Below, in pieces: positions 39,579 through 46,958 of a stretch of 52,549 nt of DNA. The position numbers and the translations under genes are program-made. Location: positions 1 through 52,549 of the forward strand of contig CAZHBB010000011.1 of assembly GCA_964530185.1 (NCBI GenBank), given 5' to 3'. Numbering within the stretch: the stretch's first letter is position 1; every line of letters starts with the position of its first letter. The notes under the pieces are model-generated. The model was not told where the DNA came from and made no database searches. It worked only from the letters and a program-made list of their open reading frames with translations. This DNA is from PWVB01 sp964530185 (lineage in GTDB: Bacteria > Chloroflexota > Anaerolineae > B4-G1 > SLSP01).

Positions 39579-40421
39579 ATGAAAGTTGTTTGTTTGGTGG
39601 ACAACGCAGTGCAGCCCGGCTCTTCCTTCTGGGGGGAGCACGGGCTGGCATTTTGGATAGAGACGGAGACCGGGGGAGTCCTGTTTGACACAGGTCAAAG
39701 CGGGACTGTGCTCCTACACAACATGGACGTGGCAGGAATCTCTGTGGCTGATCTCAGAGCGCTGGCTTTGAGCCATGGCCACTACGATCATGGGGGTGGC
39801 CTCTCTTCGCTTCTCGACCGGCTTGAGTCTGAAATACCGGCTTACGCCAACCCGGATTTCTTCCGTCCCCGATACTCGCGTCGGCCAGAGGGTGTCAAGT
39901 ACATTGGTCCTGGTTTGACCGAGGCCGAGATACGGGCACGATTCGACGTGCGATTGAGCTCAGAGCCGCAGGAGGTAGCCCCTGGTGTGTGGACCACCGG
40001 TGAGGTCAACGCAAGACCTGAGCCAGAGGGTCGTGGGGCTCACCATCTTGTGCGGAGTGAGGTGGGGTGGGTCGCGGATCCTTATCAGGACGATATGTCC
40101 CTGGTGATAGAAACCCCAGCAGGGGTGATCGTGTTGTGTGGTTGTTGCCATGCCGGATTACTGAATACGGTGTACCACGTGGAGCGGACATTTCAGCGGC
40201 CTATTGTTGGTATTGCCGGGGGAACCCACCTGGCCTCAGCCGACATCGCGTATTTGCGGCATGTGGGGGCTGTACTGCAGGCTTTGCCTTCTCTGCACTG
40301 GGTCGCGCCTAACCATTGCTCTGGCCGTGTGGCCTTCTGCGAGTTTCGTCGGCTGCTGGGACAGGATGTTGTACGCCCTTGCCCAGTGGGGACGGTAATT
40401 GATTGGGAGGAGAGTCGGTGA
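39579..40421 (+). CDS. MBL-fold metallohydrolase of the orp-type cluster
   Basis: 280 aa. The di-metal motif SHGHYDHGG follows strand ALAL, and later DDMSLVIETPAGVIVLCGCCHAG contains the conserved His of the branch that includes the dihydropterin-6-methyl-aminobenzene phosphate synthase-like proteins. IAGGTHL and APNHCSG complete the site. Unlike the other MBL protein in the window, all ligands are present, so it should be active; the substrate is unknown. ATG 39579 has AGGG five bases before it. It overlaps the first MinD gene by four bases. Confidence 0.85.
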   Translation: MKVVCLVDNAVQPGSSFWGEHGLAFWIETETGGVLFDTGQSGTVLLHNMDVAGISVADLRALALSHGHYDHGGGLSSLLDRLESEIPAYANPDFFRPRYSRRPEGVKYIGPGLTEAEIRARFDVRLSSEPQEVAPGVWTTGEVNARPEPEGRGAHHLVRSEVGWVADPYQDDMSLVIETPAGVIVLCGCCHAGLLNTVYHVERTFQRPIVGIAGGTHLASADIAYLRHVGAVLQALPSLHWVAPNHCSGRVAFCEFRRLLGQDVVRPCPVGTVIDWEESR

Positions 40422-41281
40422 TAGTGACGGTTGCGAGTGGAAAAGGAGGAACGGGTAAGACAACTGTGGCCGTCAGCTTCGCCCTCAGTTTGGCTGAGAG
40501 ACACCCTCTGTACCTGGATTGTGATGTCGAGGAGCCTAACGCCGGATTGTTTCTGCGTCCTGATCTCAAAGAGCGACGGGAAGTCGGACAAATGATCCCG
40601 GAGGTGGATCCTGATCGGTGCACTGCCTGTGGCCGTTGTGCTGAAGTGTGTAGGTTTGGGGCCATTATCGTCATTAGCAAACAGGTGATGGTCTTTCCAG
40701 AGCTTTGCCATGGTTGCGGGAGCTGTACCCTGAATTGTCCGGAGGGCGCAATCCACGAGGTGTTCGATGCCTTCGGTCTTCTGGAACGCGGAGTCGCTGG
40801 ACCAATAGCCTTTGCCCAGGGCACTCTCGATGTTGGGAAAGCGCTGGCGACTCCAATCATCCGTCAGCTCAAGCAATGGGCTATCTCGGAGGATGTCAGT
40901 GGGCGACCTGTCATATTAGATGCGCCGCCGGGTAATGCCTGTCCAGTGGTGGAGACCATGCGCGGAGCCGACGGGGTTCTCCTGGTGACAGAACCGACTC
41001 CCTTTGGGTTACATGACCTTCGAGTGGCTGTGGAGGTGGCACGGGACGAGCTTGGACTTCCAGTGGCTGTGATCGTGAATCGAGATGGCGCCGGTGATGC
41101 GGCTGTCGACGAGTATTGCGCGGGCGAGAATATCCCTGTCGTCATGCGGATCCCACTGGATCGAGGAATTGCCGAGGCCTATGCGCGGGGGATGCCTCTG
41201 GTGGTGGCTCGCCCAGCTTATCGGCAGGCTTTTCAAGAGCTCTATGATGACTTGAAGATCATGTGGGGGGTGGAAGAATGA
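40418..41281 (+). CDS. MinD/ParA-type ATPase with ferredoxin insertion, copy 1
   Basis: 287-aa deviant-Walker ATPase (ASGKGGTGKTTVA, about 6-18) in which two 4Fe-4S motifs are inserted after the first ~60 residues: Cys68, 71, 74, 78 (CTACGRCAEVC) and Cys97, 100, 103, 107 (CHGCGSCTLNC). The Walker B-like VILDAPPGNACPVVE and LVTEPTPFGLHDL follow. This architecture matches the paired MinD proteins of the Desulfovibrio orp operon. It may load or move metal-sulfur clusters in an ATP-dependent way. Start GTG 40418 (GTGA overlap with the MBL gene) has GGAGGAG upstream. Confidence 0.9.
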   Translation: MIVTVASGKGGTGKTTVAVSFALSLAERHPLYLDCDVEEPNAGLFLRPDLKERREVGQMIPEVDPDRCTACGRCAEVCRFGAIIVISKQVMVFPELCHGCGSCTLNCPEGAIHEVFDAFGLLERGVAGPIAFAQGTLDVGKALATPIIRQLKQWAISEDVSGRPVILDAPPGNACPVVETMRGADGVLLVTEPTPFGLHDLRVAVEVARDELGLPVAVIVNRDGAGDAAVDEYCAGENIPVVMRIPLDRGIAEAYARGMPLVVARPAYRQAFQELYDDLKIMWGVEE

Positions 41282-42159
41282 AACAGCTCGTCGTCGTGAG
41301 CGGGAAGGGGGGAACGGGCAAGACGACTGTTACAGCCGCTCTCGCGCATCTGGCTGCGTCCGGTCGCACCTTGGTCCTTGCCGACACTGATGTGGATGCC
41401 GCCAACCTCGAGCTGGTTGTCGCGCCGGAGCTGGAGTCCACGGAGGAATTCTGGAGTGGGGAACTCGCCGTGATTGACGAAGAGATGTGCATCGCCTGTG
41501 GGCGTTGTGCTGAGGTGTGTCGGTTCGACGCCATCATCCCCGGCGATGTTTACCAGGTTGATCCGCATGCCTGTGAAGGGTGCGCAGCTTGCTTCTATCA
41601 GTGTCCCGTGGATGCGATTCGTATGGAGCCGCGTCATTCCGGCCAATGGTACGTTTCGCGAACGCGGTATGGTCCTCTCTATCATGCTCATCTCTTCGCT
41701 GGAGAGGAAAATTCGGGCAAACTGGTCACTCTCGTGAAGCAGCAGGCCAGGTTGCGCGCGATGGACGAAAAGGTAGATCTGTTGTTGGTTGACGGGCCTC
41801 CCGGGATTGGCTGTCCAGTTATCGCAGCATTGGCTGGTGCGGACCTGGCGCTTGTGGTTACGGAACCGACGGTCTCTGGCCAACATGACCTGGAGCGCAT
41901 TGTCCAGGTCGCTGAACACTTTGGAGTTGCCCCTACTGTGCTCATCAACAAGGCTGATCTGAGCGTATCAAATACATCTGTGATCGACATCTACTGCCAA
42001 GAGCATGGTATACCGATGATTGGCCATCTGCCTTATGATACGTCGGTCACTGAGGCCATGGTGCGTGGTCTACCGATCACTGCCACCGATGGGCCTGTCA
42101 GTGACGCACTCCACCAGGTGTGGCGGGTGCTCCAGACCCGTTTGTGGATGGATTCATAA
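41278..42159 (+). CDS. MinD/ParA-type ATPase with ferredoxin insertion, copy 2
   Basis: 293 aa, a paralogue of the preceding gene and overlapping it by ATGA at 41278-41281. Walker A is VSGKGGTGKTTVT; the insertion carries Cys71, 74, 77, 81 (CIACGRCAEVC) and Cys99, 102, 105, 109 (CEGCAACFYQC); Walker B-like LLVDGPPGIGCPVIA and VVTEPTVSGQHDL follow. The two copies most likely form a heterodimer, as ParA-type ATPases dimerise around ATP. The pairing is a constant feature of this cluster type. Confidence 0.9.
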   Translation: MKQLVVVSGKGGTGKTTVTAALAHLAASGRTLVLADTDVDAANLELVVAPELESTEEFWSGELAVIDEEMCIACGRCAEVCRFDAIIPGDVYQVDPHACEGCAACFYQCPVDAIRMEPRHSGQWYVSRTRYGPLYHAHLFAGEENSGKLVTLVKQQARLRAMDEKVDLLLVDGPPGIGCPVIAALAGADLALVVTEPTVSGQHDLERIVQVAEHFGVAPTVLINKADLSVSNTSVIDIYCQEHGIPMIGHLPYDTSVTEAMVRGLPITATDGPVSDALHQVWRVLQTRLWMDS

Positions 42160-42170
42160 GGGATGGTCGT

Positions 42171-43394
42171 ATGGGAGAGGATCACGGGCCTGGACACGCG
42201 AGTCTGACCAGTTCCACGCGCAGTGTGGAGCGGTGGGGCTGGTATTCCATGCTCGTGAACGTGGTACTCATTGCGGTCAATGGGTTTGTGGCGCATGCCT
42301 CTGGGAGCCTGGCGGTCGGTGCTGAGCTGCTCCACAATGGTGTTGATTTACTGACAGCCCTCGCTGTTCTGGTGGGGCTTAAGCTTGCTACCCGCAAGTC
42401 TGTGCGGTTTCCCTATGGCCTCTACAAGCTGGAGAATCTTGTCGCGGTCGGGCTCGCTGTGATGACTTTCATCACGGCCTATGAGATTGCACGCAAAGCG
42501 ATCAATGGCGTTTTGTCTTTGCCTGTTGTGACACCGGCGAGTCTGGGCGGGATCGTCATTGCCTGGGTAGTTCCATTGGTGTTCAGCCACTTTGAGCTTC
42601 GGGTAGGACGCGCCGCAAACTCACCCGCGCTTATTGCTGACGCCAAAGAGTACCGGGCTCATGTTTTCACTACCGGTGCGGCGTTTGCAGCACTGGTTGG
42701 AAGTTGGGCCGGCATCTCTATCGATCGGATTGCTGCACTTGTCGTCGTAGTGGCAATTGCGAAGACGGGCTGGGAGCTCCTCCTGGACGGCATGCGCGTG
42801 CTTCTGGATGCCTCGTTGGATGCCGAGACTCTCCTGAAGATCCGCTCGATTATCGTTTCGGATCCGGCCGTCGTCAGTGTGAACTGGGTGACGGGGCGCA
42901 ATGCAGGACGGTTTCGTTTCGTGGAAGCCGAGGTCGTGCTGCGCGTCAAGGCTCTAGCACAGGCTGATGCAGTGGTGCGTCGGTTGAGTGCAACGATCCG
43001 CCGTGAGGTTCCTTATATCGAGCGAGTCCTGATCCACGCCTCCCCCAAGGAGCAGACGCATCTTCGTTGTGCCATCCCTCTCAGTGACAGAGCAGGAACG
43101 GTTTCCCCTCTCTTCGGTGAAGCATCCTATTTCGCCTTGGTCGCGGTTCGCCTCGCTGATCAGGCGGTGGACATGCAGCAGATTCTGGCTAACCCTTATC
43201 GTGCAATTGACAGGGCCAAAGGCATCCGAGTTGCGGGGTGGCTTGTGGCCCAAAAGGTCGATCGGGTGCTTGTGGCGGAGGGAGAGACGCTGGAAGGCAA
43301 GGGGCCCGTATATGTCTTCGGTGAAGCGGGCGTAGAAATCCTCGCTACCTCGGCCGCAACGCTATCGGAGGCACTTCGGGAGTGCATGAGCTGA
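42171..43394 (+). CDS. CDF-family metal efflux transporter fused to a NifX-type domain
   Basis: 407 aa. Six membrane helices cover about 22-220, followed by the short cytoplasmic CDF domain (about 225-300), and then an additional Di-Nase_FeMo-co domain (about 303-407: HLRCAIPLSDRAGTVSPLFG). CDF transporters exchange divalent metal ions for protons. The transport site looks unusual: helix 2 has His55-Asp59 (LLHNGVD) and helix 5 has Glu160-His164 (KEYRAHV), compared with the D/H-x3-D plus H-x3-D of typical zinc carriers. The fused domain could sense metal-sulfur status. AAGGGATGG precedes ATG 42171. Confidence 0.87.
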   Translation: MGEDHGPGHASLTSSTRSVERWGWYSMLVNVVLIAVNGFVAHASGSLAVGAELLHNGVDLLTALAVLVGLKLATRKSVRFPYGLYKLENLVAVGLAVMTFITAYEIARKAINGVLSLPVVTPASLGGIVIAWVVPLVFSHFELRVGRAANSPALIADAKEYRAHVFTTGAAFAALVGSWAGISIDRIAALVVVVAIAKTGWELLLDGMRVLLDASLDAETLLKIRSIIVSDPAVVSVNWVTGRNAGRFRFVEAEVVLRVKALAQADAVVRRLSATIRREVPYIERVLIHASPKEQTHLRCAIPLSDRAGTVSPLFGEASYFALVAVRLADQAVDMQQILANPYRAIDRAKGIRVAGWLVAQKVDRVLVAEGETLEGKGPVYVFGEAGVEILATSAATLSEALRECMS

Positions 43395-43455
43395 ACTCTG
43401 ACGTTGGTGTGGATCCCTGTATGCCTGTTACATTCCTCGATCGTGGAGGCGCTCG

Positions 43456-44316
43456 GTGCGAATTTACCTAGACTGCTATCCTTGTTTCTTGCGGCAGGCC
43501 CTGAGTGCTGCTCGACATGCTGGGGGCACTGAATCTCAACAGTTTGAGGTCTTGAGGCGGGTCCTTCGTTTGCTTGAGGCTCTGCCCAGCGGTAAGACCC
43601 CACCGGAAATTGGTCATCAAGTACATCGCATCGTGCGTGAGGTTGTCGGCGCTGGAGACCCCTATGCAGAGGTCAAGACTGAGAGCACACGCCGTGCTCT
43701 GCAGCTTTACCCGAGGTTGAAGCGGCTTGTGTCTGAAAGCGCCGACCCATTGGACACAGCGGTACGACTGAGTATTGCAGGGAATATCATTGATTTCGCT
43801 GCCGCAGACCATCAACCTGATCTTTGGCAAACTGTACAGCGTATGCTGGATATTCCTTATGCCATTGATAGGTTAGCGTTGCTGCGCACTCGATTGGCTG
43901 AAGCTGATTGGATCCTGTTCATGGCTGATAATGCCGGGGAAACTGTGTTCGACCGCCTCTTGCTTGAGGTTCTCCCCACACATGTGCGGTATGCGGTCAA
44001 GGGAGGGCCGGTCCTCAATGACGCCACGTGGGCCGATGCCATTGCAGCGGGTGTGGATGCGTGTGCAGAGATCGTGGACACGGGGTCCAATGCGCCCGGT
44101 ACGATTCTGTCACTCTGCTCTGAGGAATTCCGGCGACTCTTTGCCGAGGCTCCCTTGGTCATTGCTAAGGGACAGGCCAACTATGAGACTCTGAGTGGGG
44201 TGAGCGAGCGTGTTTTCTGCTTGCTTCAGGTGAAATGCCCTGTCATTGCAAGTGATATTGGCGTACCGGTTGGGAGTGCCGTCGTTCATCAGTGCGGTAC
44301 CAGTGGGTCTGAATGA
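43456..44316 (+). CDS. ARMT1/DUF89-family protein
   Basis: 286 aa. It starts with RIYLDCYPCFLRQAL, the cysteine-containing opening of the prokaryotic DUF89 branch, and has the catalytic MADNAGETVFDRLL and KGGPVLNDAT plus VIAKGQANYETL. DUF89 proteins are metal-dependent phosphatases that remove damaged sugar phosphates or cofactors. Small bacterial members often accompany NifX-type genes. Start GTG 43456 has GGAGG six bases upstream. It is the last plus-strand gene of the cluster, before a strong hairpin. Confidence 0.85.
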   Translation: MRIYLDCYPCFLRQALSAARHAGGTESQQFEVLRRVLRLLEALPSGKTPPEIGHQVHRIVREVVGAGDPYAEVKTESTRRALQLYPRLKRLVSESADPLDTAVRLSIAGNIIDFAAADHQPDLWQTVQRMLDIPYAIDRLALLRTRLAEADWILFMADNAGETVFDRLLLEVLPTHVRYAVKGGPVLNDATWADAIAAGVDACAEIVDTGSNAPGTILSLCSEEFRRLFAEAPLVIAKGQANYETLSGVSERVFCLLQVKCPVIASDIGVPVGSAVVHQCGTSGSE

Positions 44317-44327
44317 GCTGCACATAA

Positions 44328-44360
44328 CGAAGAGCCCGACATGAATCGTCGGGCTCTTCG
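44328..44360. terminator. Bidirectional hairpin closing the orp-like cluster
   Basis: CGAAGAGCCCGAC (44328-44340) and GTCGGGCTCTTCG (44348-44360) form a perfect 13-bp stem with a seven-base loop between convergent genes. There is no U-run on either side. Confidence 0.7.
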
Positions 44361-44384
44361 CCTGCGTCGGGTGTTATCGAGGTG

Positions 44385-45737
44385 TCACTGGGAGTGGCAT
44401 AGTTCACGTGCCTGGATAGCCGCTGTGACCAGCGGATACACCGTTGGCGCCGCTGTCAACAGGGGGTGTGTGGCGACCTGAAGTGTTTCGATCTGATTGG
44501 CGGTCATGCGGTTCTGGAGTGCCAGCGCAATGGTATTAATGAGTTCGCCTGCACTTGGGCCGCCAGCCACCTCCCCCCCCAAGAGCACAAGAGAATCGGC
44601 GGCAAAAATCAAGCGAACCGTGACTTGTCGGGCTCCAGGCAGAGATCCTGGGTGCCGGTTCATGGTCTTGCCCACACCAACTACGATATCGAAGCCCTCC
44701 TCAAGCGCACGGCGCTCTGTGAGCCCGGCAGAGGCCAGCGTCACGTCGCCCACCTGGGTGGAGAACGTGGCGAGAGTGCCTCGGTTGTCTCGCACCACGC
44801 GCAAACTGTACAGGTTGGCGCCGGCGATACGTGCTTCAGCAGAAGCGGTCGAGGCCAACATCACGGGCGTTACTTTACGGGTGAAGAAATCTTTCTTTTC
44901 AGCGCAGTCACCGACCGCAAAGACATCAGGAGCAGTGGTCCGAAGATATTCATCTACCCAGATGCCTCTGCTGTATCCGATCGTCAGGCCGGCCTCTGCA
45001 GCTAGCGTGACGTTCGGTCGTGCCCCCACCGAGATCAGCACCAGCTCGGCATCAAGCCTCTGTCCGTTAGAGAGTCGTACCCCACTGACGCGCTCTTCGC
45101 CCAAAATCTCGGTCACTTTTTGGCCTGTGTGGATCTCCACCCCTGCTTTCTTTAGTTCCGCCTCGGCCTGTTGTGCGAAATCGTCGCCGAATGCCTGGTA
45201 GAGGCAGTGAGGAAGCATTTCGACGATGGCGATGTGTTTGCCGGCCATATGCACGATTTCATCGGCAAACTCGACTCCGATGAAGCCCCCGCCGATTACG
45301 ACGACGTTTTTTGCGCTCTGGACCGCATCGAAGAGAGCCTGAAGGCTTGCGGGATCCTTTTCGATGACGAACACACCATGCTTGGTGGCGCCGGGGATCG
45401 GCGGCCGGATCGGTAAGGAGCCCGTGGCCAGTACCAGCTTCTCGTATTTGATCTCTCCCTCATGGGCCAAAGTGACGCAGTGGCCCTCAGTATCAAGCTT
45501 TATTGCCTCATCGAGCACCAAACGGATGCCTTTGGCCTCCAATCCGCCGTCGGGAATGAGGTTTTTCTCCACGCTTCCAAGACGGTGAAAAATGTAAGGG
45601 ATGCCACAGGGCACAACCGCCCGAGGAGCTTTGCGCACCAGCGTTATTTGTTTTCCCGGATAGTATGCGTGTGCAGTGTTTGCTGCCACTAGCCCCGCTG
45701 GTCCCCCGCCAATGATCAGGATGTCAGTCTCTGCCAT
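44385..45737 (-). CDS. FAD-dependent NAD(P)H:disulfide oxidoreductase (Nox/CoA-disulfide reductase type)
   Basis: 450 aa. FAD-binding IIGGGPAGLVAAN at the start, the single redox cysteine Cys44 in VPCGIPY (as in NADH oxidase and CoA-disulfide reductase, with no CxxxxC), NAD-binding VVIGGGFIGVEFADE around 158, and APDVFAVGDCAE. It may reduce a CoA- or other low-molecular-weight disulfide, or sulfur. GGGAGG lies eight bases before ATG 45737; the longer TTG start at 45752 is unlikely. It is 33 bases downstream of the Mrp gene and likely co-transcribed. Confidence 0.86.
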   Translation of the reverse strand: MAETDILIIGGGPAGLVAANTAHAYYPGKQITLVRKAPRAVVPCGIPYIFHRLGSVEKNLIPDGGLEAKGIRLVLDEAIKLDTEGHCVTLAHEGEIKYEKLVLATGSLPIRPPIPGATKHGVFVIEKDPASLQALFDAVQSAKNVVVIGGGFIGVEFADEIVHMAGKHIAIVEMLPHCLYQAFGDDFAQQAEAELKKAGVEIHTGQKVTEILGEERVSGVRLSNGQRLDAELVLISVGARPNVTLAAEAGLTIGYSRGIWVDEYLRTTAPDVFAVGDCAEKKDFFTRKVTPVMLASTASAEARIAGANLYSLRVVRDNRGTLATFSTQVGDVTLASAGLTERRALEEGFDIVVGVGKTMNRHPGSLPGARQVTVRLIFAADSLVLLGGEVAGGPSAGELINTIALALQNRMTANQIETLQVATHPLLTAAPTVYPLVTAAIQARELCHSQ

Positions 45738-45770
45738 ATCATTGCCTCCCAAATGAATGTGTGAGGTAGT

Positions 45771-46571
45771 CTACACCACTTCCAGCGTTGTGAGCAATGC
45801 GTCCACCAGTGCTGTCATCTCGTCGCTCGAATACTGCTCGATTTCACCTGCGTCACTGGCCTGTGTTAACGCAGGATCAAGGCCAAGACGGGCCAGTAAC
45901 GGCACAGAGAAGGCTGCTGCCAGCGCTTCCGAACGTCCAGGGCCGAATAGCTCATAGCGTGCCCCACAGTGAGGACATGTCACAAAACTCATGTTTTCGA
46001 CAATGCCAAGCAAGGGGATCTTGATCTGCTCTGCCATGTGGGCAGCCTTCCGGACGATGAGCCCTGCCAGGTCCTGCGGTGTGGTAACCAATACGATGCC
46101 TGTGATGGGCAGGCTCTGCATGACAGTCAGCGCTGCATCTGAGGTGCCCGGAGGTAGGTCGACAATCAATGCGTCCAGTGTGCCCCAAGCCACGTCCTCC
46201 CAAAATTGCTTGATCATTTTGGAGATCAGGGGGCCACGCCATATGACGGCATCGTCCTCGTTGGGCAACATGAGGTTGGTTGAGATTATCTTGATCCCAT
46301 CTTGTGTCATAGCGGGGATGATATTGCCGTTGTTGTCAACAAGTGGGGGCTGATGCATCCCGAAAAGTTTTGGAATGCTGGCACCGGTGACATCGGCGTC
46401 CAATACCCCAATGTGCCAACCGCGTCGATGAAGCCCAATTGCCAACAGCGTAGCGACTGTGGACTTTCCCACGCCGCCTTTGCCACTCATGACAGCGATT
46501 ACGGATTTGACATCCGGGTTTGCCCGTGTTTTCTCGGTGCTGACGTAAAATTTCTGTGTATGTCCTGCCAT
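45771..46571 (-). CDS. mrp: Mrp/NBP35-family Fe-S cluster carrier ATPase
   Basis: 266-aa P-loop ATPase that holds and transfers an Fe-S cluster. Walker A is SGKGGVGKST (29-38), followed by GVLDADVTGASIPKLFG, VIWRGPLISKMIKQF, LIVDLPPGTSDAAL and the cluster-binding CPHC (VTCPHCGARYELFGPG). It lacks the N-terminal DUF59 domain of longer Mrp proteins; a separate DUF59 gene exists at 11001-11306. In Desulfovibrio an mrp gene lies in the orp operon, in agreement with its location here. AAAAGGAC precedes the ATG. Confidence 0.93.
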   Translation of the reverse strand: MAGHTQKFYVSTEKTRANPDVKSVIAVMSGKGGVGKSTVATLLAIGLHRRGWHIGVLDADVTGASIPKLFGMHQPPLVDNNGNIIPAMTQDGIKIISTNLMLPNEDDAVIWRGPLISKMIKQFWEDVAWGTLDALIVDLPPGTSDAALTVMQSLPITGIVLVTTPQDLAGLIVRKAAHMAEQIKIPLLGIVENMSFVTCPHCGARYELFGPGRSEALAAAFSVPLLARLGLDPALTQASDAGEIEQYSSDEMTALVDALLTTLEVV

Positions 46572-46654
46572 GTCAGGTCCTTTTTCTGGAGATTTAGCAT
46601 GCTAGAGTTAAGGCAGCGGGGAAAGGGCTTCTCTCCTCGCAACTGCCGTGCCCT

Positions 46655-46682
46655 ATTGTATCGACTAATCTCATAATGTCAA
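46655..46682 (-). promoter_or_regulatory. Promoter of mrp
   Basis: Minus strand TTGACA (46682-46677), 16 bases, TACAAT (46660-46655), giving a leader of about 77 bases to ATG 46571. Confidence 0.75.
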
Positions 46683-46958
46683 TAGTGCGCGTTGCATCAC
46701 GCGAAACGTCGTCAGTGCTTTGAGGAATGGCCAGGCTCAAGCAACCTTTGCTTCAGTAGCAGAAAGCAACGCAAGTCCTGTGTAGTCGTTTGTCGCGAGA
46801 GCCTTTGCTACTTGTGGACTCCTGCCGGTTCGGGTACAGTCTATGCCTGTGCTCATGTCCATGTTAGGTTGTGGCATGGGAATCCCGTGCAGTGCAGATG
46901 ATTTATCGCTTTGGGAAGTCGCTGTGAGAGCGATCTGTGCGCGAGGAGAGCTAACTAA
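46683..46958. other. Intergenic region before the beta-helix gene
   Basis: About 275 bases, no gene visible. A short hairpin TCGCT-GTGAG-AGCGA lies at 46919-46933, and GAGGAG serves as Shine-Dalgarno at 46943-46948. No convincing plus-strand promoter was found. Confidence 0.4.
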
